Positions 8,367 to 16,679 of a stretch of 64,000 nucleotides of DNA are shown here, in pieces. Below the pieces are notes generated by a model that worked only from the letters and a program-made list of their open reading frames with translations, searched no databases and was not told where the DNA came from. This stretch comes from Hymenobacter metallilatus. Lineage in GTDB: Bacteria > Bacteroidota > Bacteroidia > Cytophagales > Hymenobacteraceae. The position numbers and the translations under genes were made by a program. The stretch is from contig NZ_RWIS01000001.1 of assembly GCF_003944705.1 (NCBI RefSeq), positions 744,001-808,000 on the forward strand, written 5' to 3'. The first letter of the stretch is position 1. The number at the start of each line of letters is the position of its first letter.

Positions 8367-8506
8367 GTCATTCCGAGCAGAGCGAGGAATCTGGACTGCT
8401 GTGTAGTTAATAGCAGAACGTCATTCCGATGAGAGGAGGAATGACAATTAGCCTCTGATGTCAGCACGCGAGATTCCTCGACTCCGCTCCGCTGCGCTCG
8501 GAATGA
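8367..8506. repeat. Palindromic element, GTCATTCCGAGC family
   Basis: The left arm (8367–8392, GTCATTCCGAGCAGAGCGAG and onward) and right arm (8471–8506, ending GCGCTCGGAATGAC) are imperfect reverse complements. The right arm has an 11-base extra stretch. A nested GTCATTCC…GGAATGAC pair lies inside. With the preceding element it fills the ~450-base gap before the lipoprotein gene, where I see no gene. Another single arm of this family is at 51724–51750. Confidence 0.75.
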
Positions 8507-8645
8507 CGTTCTATGCCGGTTGCTCCCGCTACTCAGAATAACAGTTTTGGGCCGGAGCCGCGTTACAGCGTGTACCTTCGGTATTCGGAAGCGGCTGATT
8601 GGCCGGAGCCGAAACCTGCTACTATTCCCAACCTGCCTGCCCGCA

Positions 8646-10277
8646 ATGCTCCCATTTGCCTGCGCCCGTGCCTCTTTATTTCTGTTGATTACCGCCGCGG
8701 CGGGCCTGGGCGGCTGTGCGGCCATTAGCTCGCCCGAAGGCGGCATCCGGGATACTATTCCGCCCAAGCTTGTGCGGAGCGTACCTGCCAACGGTACCCG
8801 CAACTACCAGGGTCAGTCGGTGCGGCTGGAGTTTTCAGAGCAGGTACAGCTTAAGGAGCTAACGAAAAACCTGATTGTAGCCCCTATCATCGGCGACGAC
8901 AACCCCTACAAAATCCGGGAAGAGCGCACGGCCATTACGCTCACTTACGAGAAGCCGCTGAACCCCAACACCACATACTCCTTCAACTTCGGCAACTCCA
9001 TCAGCGACATTACCGAAAGCAACCCGGCTCCCAAAGCTATGGTCAGCTTCAGCACCGGCCCCGATCTGGACTCGGCTTCGGTGCGCGGCTCCGTAACCGA
9101 AGTGCTCAGTCAGCAGCCCGTGGAAAACGCCGTGGTTTTGTTATATCCCGAAGCTGATACCTCGACGGTGCAGCGTGGCCGCCCTACCTACCAGGCCCGC
9201 ACCAACAAGGGCGGCCGGTTTGAGCTGAACTACCTGAAAGCCGGGCGCTACCGGGCATATGCCTTGCTGGACAAGAACCAGAACAACCGCTACGAGGAGC
9301 CGGAGCGCATTGGCTACCTCCCCGACCTGCTGACTGTGGGCAATACAGCCGATTCACTTCGTTTTCTGCTGGCTCGCCCCGATACGCGGCGCCCTCTGGT
9401 TACCACGCAGAAAACCAACCCTACCGATTTTCGGGTCAGCTACAACGAAGGCGTCCTGCAGGTAAGTCTGGCACCGTTGGGGTCGGCCACTGGCTCAGCC
9501 ACGCTCAACGAGGCCGTGCAGCTTGCGGAGCGCGGACGCACCGCCGTGCTGTTCCGCACCCCCGAGTTGCAGGAAGGCCGCTACCTGCTCACGGCCACCG
9601 ACAGCGCCGGCAATACCGGCCGCGACACGGTGGCGGTGCGCTTCCAGGGCACTGCTCCGGCCAGGCGCGGGGCCGCTTACGCCGTGGAGGGCAGCCCCCG
9701 GGAAGTGTACCGGCAGGGCCAGCTCAAGTACGTGTTCAATGAGCCCATCCGCCTGGTTGTGGGCAAGCCCATCGGTACGCTGCTGGAAGACTCGCTCAAG
9801 CGCCGGCCGTTGGTAGTGCCTACCGATGCCAGCCTGAGCCCCGACCGCACCACGCTGAGTCTGAATTTGAATACCACGGCCCGCAAAACCGTCACGGTTC
9901 AGCTCGACAGCACGGTTATCCGCAGCATTACGGGGCAGCCGCTGGGCCTGAAACCACTACGGCTACGGGTGGTGGAGCAAACCAGTACAGGCACCCTCAG
10001 CGGCCCCATCCAAACCAAGGCCACCCGCTACTGGCTGCAGCTGCTGGACGCCAACGGAAACCTCCAGTTCAGCCTCGACAGCCCCAAAGGCACCTACCGC
10101 TTCGATAACCTGCAACCCGGTACCTACCGCCTCCGCGTACTCATCGACCAGAACCTGAACGGGCGCTGGGAAGGTGGCGACCCGCAGCTTAAGCGCCTGC
10201 CGGAGCCGGTTTTCCTGTTCCCCAAAGCCATTCAGGTGCGCTCCAATTTTGATAATGTGGAAACGCTGGCCTTCTAA
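8646..10277 (+). CDS. Ig-like (SbsA-type) domain lipoprotein
   Basis: This 543-residue protein starts with a lipoprotein signal (MLPFACARASLFLLITAAAG then LGGC), so it should be lipid-anchored in the envelope. Right after the Cys comes SSPEGGIRDTIPPKLVRSVP, an Ig-like SbsA-type (Big_5) module that Bacteroidota often place at the N-terminus of such lipoproteins. Carboxypeptidase-regulatory-like beta segments follow (for example GGRFELNYLKAGRYRAYALL near residue 190 and a similar GTYRFDNLQPGTYRLRVL near the C-terminus). The upstream frame is open, but the signal peptide fixes the ATG at 8646. The role is unknown; a cell-surface structural or binding role is likely. It ends about 90 bases before a terminator and about 380 bases before the origin region. 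Confidence 0.75.
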   Translation: MLPFACARASLFLLITAAAGLGGCAAISSPEGGIRDTIPPKLVRSVPANGTRNYQGQSVRLEFSEQVQLKELTKNLIVAPIIGDDNPYKIREERTAITLTYEKPLNPNTTYSFNFGNSISDITESNPAPKAMVSFSTGPDLDSASVRGSVTEVLSQQPVENAVVLLYPEADTSTVQRGRPTYQARTNKGGRFELNYLKAGRYRAYALLDKNQNNRYEEPERIGYLPDLLTVGNTADSLRFLLARPDTRRPLVTTQKTNPTDFRVSYNEGVLQVSLAPLGSATGSATLNEAVQLAERGRTAVLFRTPELQEGRYLLTATDSAGNTGRDTVAVRFQGTAPARRGAAYAVEGSPREVYRQGQLKYVFNEPIRLVVGKPIGTLLEDSLKRRPLVVPTDASLSPDRTTLSLNLNTTARKTVTVQLDSTVIRSITGQPLGLKPLRLRVVEQTSTGTLSGPIQTKATRYWLQLLDANGNLQFSLDSPKGTYRFDNLQPGTYRLRVLIDQNLNGRWEGGDPQLKRLPEPVFLFPKAIQVRSNFDNVETLAF

Positions 10278-10368
10278 TCTACCTGCCTGGCTTAATTCAG
10301 AATGTGATTAGCACGTCGTTTCCGGCAAGCTCAGCGGGACACTCTTTTTGAATTCCTAAACCCGTTTC

Positions 10369-10407
10369 AAAGCCCGGCTTCTGTCTATGCAGAGGCCGGG
10401 CTTTTTG
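10369..10407 (+). terminator. Terminator after the Ig-like lipoprotein gene
   Basis: Stem AAGCCCGGC / GCCGGGCTT with a 14–16-base loop, followed by a T-tract. It marks the edge of the transcribed region before the origin. Confidence 0.75.
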
Positions 10408-10655
10408 TAAGTATTGCCATTGCTACTCACTCGTCACACGGCTGCCTGCCGAACAGCCAGCATCTCCACTGCGGCAGGTGCCAGCAGTTCCCGGGAAGTT
10501 TCCGGCTGGGCATAGGGGCAGATGATGGCCTACCAGGCACCGAATGGTAATGCTGCCCAAAGCAATGCGGGTCGGCCGTAGTCGGGGAGGGCTGCGCAAG
10601 GGCAGTAGTGCTGCCAAAATCCAACTTCCGGCTATATAGCAACTCAACTACACAG

Positions 10656-11415
10656 ATATCCACATAGCAAAAGTGCTTCTGGGCAATAGCAGCCGGTTTT
10701 TCGCTTTTTCGAAAACCACAATCCACAGTAGTTATCCACTTAAAACCGCCTAACCCGCATAACCTGTGGATAATACTGGGGAAACCTGGGGATAACCCGT
10801 GGAGAAGTTGCGGAAAAGTTTTTTTGGAGGTTCTATTGGTTTTGGCAGGCATTCGGAGGTGGCCAAAACCTGTGGAAAGCCGTTGATAACTTTCCCCCGA
10901 AAATCCCACAATCCACAGCTGTATGTGCATGTGAATTGTGGATTTCTCGTAGCTTATGTGAATAGTTAAAAAATATTACAACTACTTGATTATCAGAATT
11001 ATGATATCCACATACCCTGTTGGCAGACGGTGGATAACTGTAGTTTTGTGCACATGTTACCCACGCCGTGGATAACTGTAGTTTTTTATCCACTTATAAA
11101 CAGCCCTAACGACGGGGACAAAAAGAGATTTTTAAATAAAAAGATTTTTAAAAGTTATTAACCTGTGGATAAACGAACCGGGGTTCGGCCAAACATCAGG
11201 ACCAGGGTTGGCTGCCCAACCTATTGCCTAACATGCAGCACGCCGCCGCTGCAGCTCGCCGGGACTCCGGGCTTCCGTTGCTACAGCGGGAGGAGAGCAT
11301 TTACCACCAATGCCTTGCTTGTGGTTAGCCCGCTGGCAGCAACGGAAAAGCAGCCACTGGCAGCAGTAGCATATGAATTCCCGGTGCGCAATTTTTAGGT
11401 GAAAAATGTGGATAA
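10656..11415. other. Putative chromosomal replication origin (oriC)
   Basis: This gene-free stretch holds a dense cluster of DnaA-box-like 9-mers in both orientations. Exact matches to TTATCCACA or its complement TGTGGATAA occur at 10765–10773, 11164–11172 and 11407–11415. One-mismatch sites occur at 10656, 10732, 10787, 11004, 11029, 11067 and 11086. Looser CAATCCACA sites lie at 10719 and 10909. An AT-rich segment (11125–11161) sits beside them, as expected for an unwinding element. Two exact 18-bp copies of GTGGATAACTGTAGTTTT (11030–11047 and 11068–11085) each contain a box. mnmG on the left and recF, DUF721 and a parS-like site on the right fit an origin neighbourhood. dnaA itself is not in the window. 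The small open frames here are not credible genes. Confidence 0.85.
11125..11161. other. AT-rich DNA unwinding element candidate within oriC
   Basis: Almost pure A and T, with two copies of GATTTTTAAA, directly adjoining the exact DnaA box at 11164. In a genome of this GC content such a stretch stands out and is the best candidate for initial strand opening. Confidence 0.7.
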
Positions 11416-11538
11416 GTAACTGGTTATGCACAGGTTAGCGGCTCCGTTTTGTACAAATACAGCTGGCCGAAGCCACTTACACGTAGCCATTGCGCGGTGC
11501 CCGGCGTATAGGAGCTTTCCAGCTTCTCTCCGAGCCGT

Positions 11539-12030
11539 ATGCCGTTCGATTATCAGCTTGACTTCCGTACCACCGACTTTCGCCAGCACCCAGAACTCTA
11601 CCGGGTGGGTAAGGGCGAGCAGGGAGTACTACTGGTGCAGCCCTATAAAGGCGAGATCCTGCCCTTCTGGCGCTTCCGCACGCCGGAGGTAGCCCAGGAG
11701 TCGTCGGAGCAGATTTACGGGCTGTTTGAGGCGTATTTGCGGCGGCACGATTTTGTGGGGGCCGACATGGCACGCAAGTTTCTGCAAATGGGCTTCACCC
11801 GGGCCCGGCGCTACGCCAACCACCGGGGCGGCAAAAAGTACGACGGGCCGGTGCCTGACGATAAAAAAGGCCAGAGCGGCAGCCACGGCCGCCCCGAACT
11901 GCCCCGCTCCCCCGAAGACCCCGAAAAAGCCGAAGCCGCGGCCATCTTCAAGCGCCGCTGGGACGAAGCGAAACAGCATCCTGAGTACCTGCGGCAGCGG
12001 GCCGAATTTGAAGCCCGCTACGGAAAGTAA
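11539..12030 (+). CDS. DUF4385 domain-containing protein
   Basis: The 163-residue product matches the DUF4385 family over nearly its whole length. Recognisable blocks are FDYQLDFRTTDFRQHPELY at the N-terminus, VGKGEQGVLLVQPYKGEILP (residues 23–42) and FVGADMARKFLQMGFTRARR (72–91) followed by YANHRGGKKY. There is no signal peptide or membrane segment. The family has no established function that I know of. The C-terminal third is charged (EDPEKAEAAAIFKRRWDEAK). It is the first gene to the right of the putative origin and reads away from it. Confidence 0.85.
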   Translation: MPFDYQLDFRTTDFRQHPELYRVGKGEQGVLLVQPYKGEILPFWRFRTPEVAQESSEQIYGLFEAYLRRHDFVGADMARKFLQMGFTRARRYANHRGGKKYDGPVPDDKKGQSGSHGRPELPRSPEDPEKAEAAAIFKRRWDEAKQHPEYLRQRAEFEARYGK

Positions 12031-12039
12031 CTCGTTTTG

Positions 12040-12172
12040 GGTTATGCGTTGCTGGTTGGTTGTTGCTGGCTATTCGTAAGGTCACAGAATCAGGGGCTGC
12101 TGTTGCTAATGTGTAGCTATTGAGAAACCAACACCCAACTACGAACAACCAATAACGAATAACCAACAACCA
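12040..12172. repeat. Palindromic element with internally repetitive arms (GGTTGTTGCTGG / AACCAACAACC)
   Basis: The left arm (about 12040–12077) is built of GGTTG/GTTGCTGG units and the right arm (about 12126–12172) of AACCAACA/ACGAATAACC units, imperfectly complementary. It fills the gap between DUF4385 and the next gene. A sequence like its right arm lies inside the ABC transporter linker near 26562–26595. Confidence 0.65.
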
Positions 12173-12217
12173 GACCCCTACCTTTACGCTCACAATCACC
12201 CCTCACCATAACTGGCT

Positions 12218-12700
12218 ATGCAGACACCAGCTCAACCTTCCAGCACCGAAGAAAACGAAATCAGCCTTGGCGTGGGCATGGGCCCCCTCAAGTTTGGCGC
12301 CTCCATGGATGAAGTGCGGGCCCTGATGGGGGAGCCCGAGGAAATTGAAGAGTCGGAAGACGACGACGAGTTTGAGCACCAGGCCTGGAACTACCTCGAA
12401 GAAGGCTACTCCCTCTACTTCGACCGGGAAGATGACTACCGCCTGAGCTGTATCGAAACCGACCACCCCGGTATGCGCCTCTACGGTGAGGCCATTCACG
12501 GCATGAGCCCCGAGCAGATTCAGGAGCTGATGAAGCGCCACGGCCACGAGCAAAGCGAGGTGGAGAAAATGGACACTGGGGAGATGCGCATCTCCTACGA
12601 AAAGGAAATGATTGACCTGTATTTCGATGAAGACGAGCTGCAGTTCGTCAACTTCGGCGTGTTCATCAACGACGAGTTAGAGGTGCAATGGCCCGCTTAG
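12218..12700 (+). CDS. Uncharacterised acidic protein
   Basis: A strongly acidic 160-residue cytoplasmic protein with no signal peptide or membrane helix. After a short linker it has GMGPLKFGASMDEVRALMGE (residues 25–44). This resembles the N-terminal motif of SmpA/BamE-like two-layer folds, where a Gly-hydrophobic strand leads into a helix ending in GxP. The rest alternates Glu/Asp-rich strands (YFDREDDYRLSCIETDHPG). I do not recognise a named family; similar motifs occur in small immunity or stress proteins, so a protein-binding role is possible but unproven. A TACCTTTA sequence at 12179–12186 could be its -7 element. Two DnaA-box-like sites follow the stop codon. Confidence 0.6.
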   Translation: MQTPAQPSSTEENEISLGVGMGPLKFGASMDEVRALMGEPEEIEESEDDDEFEHQAWNYLEEGYSLYFDREDDYRLSCIETDHPGMRLYGEAIHGMSPEQIQELMKRHGHEQSEVEKMDTGEMRISYEKEMIDLYFDEDELQFVNFGVFINDELEVQWPA

Positions 12701-12707
12701 CACTGAG

Positions 12708-12750
12708 TTATCCACAAAACAGCTGCTTTTAAGTGTTGATAAGTGGATAA
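12708..12750. promoter_or_regulatory. Outlying DnaA boxes right of oriC
   Basis: An exact TTATCCACA (12708–12716) and a one-mismatch AGTGGATAA (12742–12750) lie 26 bases apart, just after the acidic-protein gene and 1.3 kb from the main cluster. They may be an extension of oriC or a DnaA-titrating site. Confidence 0.6.
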
Positions 12751-12851
12751 GGTGCTAAGTATCGGGAGTTTTCAACAGGTTTTCCCAACCTGGGAGGTAT
12801 TGCTAGTTGTACTAGCATCCGCCCAGCACCTTCCTGATACTCAGCCTGGCA

Positions 12852-12888
12852 ACAAAAAAGCCGCCCCGGAACCGGGGCGGCTTTTTTG
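12852..12888. terminator. Bidirectional terminator
   Basis: AAAAAAGCCGCCCCGG paired with CCGGGGCGGCTTTTTT has A- and T-tracts on both sides. It serves the convergent acidic-protein gene and the phosphate transporter gene. Confidence 0.85.
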
Positions 12889-12906
12889 TGCGTTTTCAAG
12901 AGTAGC

Positions 12907-14313
12907 CTACGAAGGCATGATGGTGCGGAACAGCAGAAACAGCCCACCCGACAGCACCATGGTAACCGGCAGAGTGAGCACCCAAGCCAAGGCAATGTTG
13001 CGCACCATCTGGGGGTTCAGGTTCTTGATGCCCCGGTTGGCCACCATGCTGCCCGCAATGGCCGACGACAGTACGTGGGTAGTGGAAGAGGGCAGGCCGA
13101 AACCCGTAGAAGCGCCAATCATGGCGGCGGCTACCAGCTCCGAGGAAGCACCCTGGGCGTAGGTGAGGTGCTCCTTGCCGATACGCTCCCCAATGGTTTT
13201 CACGATGCGCTGCCAGCCAATCATGGTGCCGATACCAAGGGACAAGGCCACCATTAGGGAAACCTGCCAGGGCGCGTAGTCGGTGAAGGTGCGCATGTTG
13301 GCAATGCTATCCTCGTACACCTTCCGGTCGGCGGAGCTGAGGGGCAGCTTTTCGCTGGCGGTAAGTTTCTTGGCGCGGTTGTACAGCAGCAGAATGCTCT
13401 TGCGGATTTCGAAGCGGGCTTGTTCGGGCAGCTGCTTCACGTCGGTTTTACCGGCAAAAATCTGGTCCAGGTTGGTGGTCTGGGTGCGTACTTCGCTCAG
13501 TAGTTTCCGGTCGGCTTCGCTTAGCTCGGCCGCGTTCAGCTTGCCCATCACCTGCTCTACCCGTGTCAGCGACTCGCGCATGTCCAAGGGGTTAAGCTTG
13601 GAGTTAAGGGCGAAATGCACCGGTACAATTCCAATCAGAATCAGCATAATCAGCCCCACGCCTTTTTGCCCGTCGTTGGAGCCGTGGAAGTAGCTCACCA
13701 GCGTGCAGGTGGCAATCAGAATCATCCGAATCCAGATGGGTGGGGGCTTGCGCTTGTGGGGCTCCTTAAAGATGGTTTTGTTCTGTACGAAGCGGCGCAG
13801 CAAAAACATCAGAATAATAGTCAGTGAGAAGCCAAACAGCGGGCTTACCAGCAAAGCCAGGCCGGTTTCGCCGGCTTTGCCCCAGTTCACGGCCGAAGCT
13901 CCTGAGCCGGGCAGCAGGGAGAAGGCAATGCCCACCCCCAGAATGGAGCCGATGAGGGCGTGGGAGGAAGAGGAAGGCAGCCCGTAGTACCAGGTACCTA
14001 CGTTCCAGATGATGGCCGCTACAATGAGGGCGCCCACCATGGCAATGCCGTGGTACACGTTCTGATCAACGAGGCTTTCTACCGGCAGCAGGTACACAAT
14101 GCCCATGGCCACGCCGATGCCGCCGGCAATAACCCCCACGAAGTTCCAGAACGCCGACCACACCACGGCCACCCAGGGCCGCAGCGAGTTGGTGTAAATC
14201 ACCGTGGCCACCGCGTTGGCCGTGTCGTGGAAGCCGTTTACAAATTCAAACGCGCAGGCTGCTACCAGACAGGCAATCAGCAGCAACAGCACATGAGGCT
14301 CTAAGCCAAACAT
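12907..14313 (-). CDS. Inorganic phosphate transporter, PiT family
   Basis: PiT permeases carry metal-phosphate complexes or phosphate across the inner membrane with proton or sodium coupling. The 468-residue protein shows the duplicated family signatures GFHDTANAVATVI (residues 27–39) and GFGLPSSTTHVLSS near the C-terminus, plus GLPSSSSHALIGSILG in the first half. About ten hydrophobic segments flank a central hydrophilic domain (roughly residues 230–340, rich in Lys, Glu and Leu). Many PiT transporters pair with a PhoU-like regulator; none is adjacent here. It reads toward the origin region and shares a terminator with the gene at 12218. A good Bacteroidota promoter lies about 40–65 bases upstream of its start. 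Confidence 0.92.
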   Translation of the reverse strand: MFGLEPHVLLLLIACLVAACAFEFVNGFHDTANAVATVIYTNSLRPWVAVVWSAFWNFVGVIAGGIGVAMGIVYLLPVESLVDQNVYHGIAMVGALIVAAIIWNVGTWYYGLPSSSSHALIGSILGVGIAFSLLPGSGASAVNWGKAGETGLALLVSPLFGFSLTIILMFLLRRFVQNKTIFKEPHKRKPPPIWIRMILIATCTLVSYFHGSNDGQKGVGLIMLILIGIVPVHFALNSKLNPLDMRESLTRVEQVMGKLNAAELSEADRKLLSEVRTQTTNLDQIFAGKTDVKQLPEQARFEIRKSILLLYNRAKKLTASEKLPLSSADRKVYEDSIANMRTFTDYAPWQVSLMVALSLGIGTMIGWQRIVKTIGERIGKEHLTYAQGASSELVAAAMIGASTGFGLPSSTTHVLSSAIAGSMVANRGIKNLNPQMVRNIALAWVLTLPVTMVLSGGLFLLFRTIMPS

Positions 14314-14349
14314 AAAGGGGGGGTTGGTGAAGATTCAGTTTTCGGCAAC

Positions 14350-14380
14350 CAAAGGTAGTGCCGCCCTAAGGGGGCGCAAG
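14350..14380 (-). promoter_or_regulatory. Promoter of the PiT transporter gene (TTG-N19-TACCTTTG)
   Basis: On the minus strand a TTG is followed by exactly 19 bases and TACCTTTG, matching the Bacteroidota consensus TTTG-N19-TAnnTTTG. It is about 36 bases upstream of the ATG. This is the best two-part promoter I found in the window. Confidence 0.65.
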
Positions 14381-14548
14381 ATTATGAAATTGTTACCGTA
14401 CCGGCCGGATGCCCGGCAGGTTGAGCCGCTAAACGCAGGAACCGGCAGAGGGGTTAAGCTCCTGCGTGGAAGGGGAGTAAATTATTGAAAAACAGCCGCT
14501 CAACGGTCTTTCTGGTGCCCGCGCTAGTACGGTAGCTAAAGCTTTGGC

Positions 14549-14556
14549 TACTTTTG
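14549..14556 (+). promoter_or_regulatory. -7 element upstream of glyS
   Basis: TACTTTTG matches TAnnTTTG, about 120 bases before the glyS start. No clear -33 box. The rest of the 364-base pit–glyS gap holds an imperfect hairpin (about 14567–14670) with CTTCTCGCC/CTCTCACCTC units and no gene. Confidence 0.45.
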
Positions 14557-14677
14557 TCCCGATTCAGAAGCGAGAGGCGCGAAGCAAACGGGAAGAAAGG
14601 AACCGGCACCCTGCCGGAGTACCCACCAGCCTGTTCGCTTCTCCCCGCTTACTTCTCGCCTCTCACCTCTCCATAGT

Positions 14678-16195
14678 ATGAGCAACGAGCAGAAACCCGC
14701 CGCAACCACCGAAAGTACCCTGGCCGACATTGTGTCGCACGCCAAAGAGTACGGCTTTGTCTTCCCTTCTTCGGAAATCTACGACGGCCTGGCCGCCGTG
14801 TATGACTACGGCCCCAACGGCGTGGAGCTGAAAAACAACTTGAAGGCGCTGTGGTGGAAGGCCATGACCCAGCTCAATCAGAACGTGGTGGGCATTGATG
14901 CGGCCATCTTCATGCACCCCACCACCTGGAAAGCCTCCGGCCACGTCGACGGCTTTTCGGACCCCATGATTGACAACCTCGACAGCAAGAAGCGCTACCG
15001 CGCCGACGTGCTGCTGGAGGAGCGCGCCGCCGAATACGAGAAAAACGGCGACCAGGCCCGCGCCGACGCCTTACTGGCCGAAATGGGCCGTCTGCTCACT
15101 GCCGAAGACCTGGCCGGTGTCAAGCAGCTCATCATCGACGAGAAAATCCTCTGCCCCATCAGCAAAACCGGCAACTGGACCGATGTGCGCCAGTTCAACC
15201 TGATGTTCTCCACCCAAATGGGGGCCGTGGCTGAGGGCTCCAGCGAAATTTACCTGCGCCCGGAAACGGCTCAGGGTATTTTCGTGAACTTCCTGAACGT
15301 GCAGAAGTCGGCGCGGCAGAAGGTGCCGTTTGGCATTGCCCAGATTGGCAAGGCCTTCCGCAACGAAATTGTGGCCCGGCAGTTCATCTTCCGGATGCGG
15401 GAGTTCGAGCAGATGGAAATGCAGTTTTTCGTGCGCCCTGGCACCGAGGGCGAGTGGTACGAGCACTGGAAAGCCACCCGCCGCCGCTGGCATGAGGTAA
15501 TGGGCCTGCCCGCCGACAAGCTCCGCTTCCACGACCACGAGAAGCTGGCCCACTACGCCAAGGCCGCCGTGGATATTGAGTACGAGTTTCCCTTTGGCTT
15601 CAAGGAAATTGAGGGTATCCACTCCCGCTCCGACTTCGACCTGACCCAGCACCAGCAGTACAGCCGCAAAAAGCAGAACTACTTCGACAACGACCTCAAT
15701 CCCGAAACCGGTAAGCCCTACGGCAACTATGTGCCCTACGTGGTGGAAACCTCGGTAGGGGCCGACCGCCTGTTCCTGGCCACGCTCTGCCAGGCTTTCC
15801 AGAAGGAAGATATTACGGAGGGCGAGGGTGAGCAGCAAAAAGTGAAGTCACGTACTGTGCTGCGCCTGCACCCGGCCGTGGCCCCGGTGAAGGCCGCCAT
15901 TTTCCCGCTGGTGAAAAAGGACGGGCTGCCCGAAAAAGCCACCGAAATCTACAACGCGCTGCGCCACGACTTCCGGCTGGTAGTGGAGGAGAAGGACAGC
16001 ATCGGCACGCGCTACACCCGCCAGGACCTCATCGGCACGCCCTTCTGCATTGCCGTCGACCACCAGACCCTGGAGGATAACACTGTAACCGTGCGCCACC
16101 GTGACTCCCGCGAGCAAACCCGTATGCCTATTTCGGAACTGCGCAGCTACATCGGCGAGGCCGTGAGCCTCTCGCGCATCTTCGAGCAGCTGTAA
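14678..16195 (+). CDS. glyS: Glycine–tRNA ligase (dimeric type)
   Basis: A class II aminoacyl-tRNA synthetase that charges tRNA-Gly. The 505-residue single-chain form is the alpha2 enzyme (GlyQS type) usual in Bacteroidota, not the alpha/beta form. Recognisable blocks are FVFPSSEIYDGLAAVYDYGP near residue 27, the motif 2 region IAQIGKAFRNEIVARQFIFR (about residues 220–239) and the following REFEQMEMQFFV. The C-terminal anticodon-binding domain ends with TRMPISELRSYIGE. Length is normal. It stands alone, with its own putative -7 element, and is closed by a strong hairpin at 16217. Confidence 0.97.
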   Translation: MSNEQKPAATTESTLADIVSHAKEYGFVFPSSEIYDGLAAVYDYGPNGVELKNNLKALWWKAMTQLNQNVVGIDAAIFMHPTTWKASGHVDGFSDPMIDNLDSKKRYRADVLLEERAAEYEKNGDQARADALLAEMGRLLTAEDLAGVKQLIIDEKILCPISKTGNWTDVRQFNLMFSTQMGAVAEGSSEIYLRPETAQGIFVNFLNVQKSARQKVPFGIAQIGKAFRNEIVARQFIFRMREFEQMEMQFFVRPGTEGEWYEHWKATRRRWHEVMGLPADKLRFHDHEKLAHYAKAAVDIEYEFPFGFKEIEGIHSRSDFDLTQHQQYSRKKQNYFDNDLNPETGKPYGNYVPYVVETSVGADRLFLATLCQAFQKEDITEGEGEQQKVKSRTVLRLHPAVAPVKAAIFPLVKKDGLPEKATEIYNALRHDFRLVVEEKDSIGTRYTRQDLIGTPFCIAVDHQTLEDNTVTVRHRDSREQTRMPISELRSYIGEAVSLSRIFEQL

Positions 16196-16216
16196 GGCTG
16201 AGCACTTTTGAAAAGA

Positions 16217-16258
16217 CCGAACGGCCGCCGGAGCAATCCGGCGGCCGTTCGGTTGTTT
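16217..16258. terminator. Terminator between glyS and the convergent gene
   Basis: Perfect 15-bp stem (CCGAACGGCCGCCGG at 16217–16231 with 16238–16252), followed by TTGTTTT on the + strand. It likely serves both convergent genes. Confidence 0.8.
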
Positions 16259-16280
16259 TGGGCGGTGCGTGAAGAGGCAG

Positions 16281-16679
16281 TTAGTTTTCACTGAGCCACT
16301 GGGTGGCGTCGCGGCGGGAGGTGAAGTAGTTGAACTCCACCCGGGCCGGAGGCAGCGTAGAAGAAGCCAGGGAATTGCCTATCTGGTACTGGTACTGACC
16401 CTCCGATACTACTGCCGCAATGAACAGGGGGCGGTGAGGCTGGTCGGCCAGGGCATCAGCCAAAGGGCCCAGCAACTCGTCGGCCTCATCGGTAGGAGGG
16501 GCGTTGCGCTTGAGGTCCAGCAGCAGCTTGCCCACGTTCTGGGCCAGCATTTCTTCCAGGGCGCGCTGGTACGCCTGGCCAAACGATACCGACAGGCGGG
16601 TGGCGTTGTAGCTCAGGTGTAAAGTTTCAGAAACCGGATTGTACGTAAGGGACGCATCCGGGGAATTGTACAAAGTCAT
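16281..16679 (-). CDS. Hypothetical protein, STAS/SpoIIAA-like
   Basis: A soluble 132-residue protein with no signal peptide. The pattern fits a small alpha/beta fold like the SpoIIAA/STAS-like proteins common in Cytophagales: an N-terminal pair of strands (ASLTYNPVSETLHLSYN), a long helix (AYQRALEEMLAQNVGKLLLD), a helix-rich middle (LLGPLADALADQ), then a C-terminal block ending FNYFTSRRDATQWL. I infer this from secondary structure, not from a diagnostic motif. Such proteins often sense or relay envelope or stress signals. It converges with glyS and diverges from the MMPL gene. The leader (16680–16890) is AT-rich. Confidence 0.55.
   Translation of the reverse strand: MTLYNSPDASLTYNPVSETLHLSYNATRLSVSFGQAYQRALEEMLAQNVGKLLLDLKRNAPPTDEADELLGPLADALADQPHRPLFIAAVVSEGQYQYQIGNSLASSTLPPARVEFNYFTSRRDATQWLSEN

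Noticed and set aside
10423..11093. Several small minus-strand open frames in the 10.3–11.1 kb gap
   Set aside because: No recognisable protein; they run through DnaA boxes and the AT-rich region, and their codons do not match the neighbours.
11165..11773. Plus- and minus-strand frames just right of the origin
   Set aside because: They overlap the oriC boxes or the DUF4385 gene and encode no plausible fold.
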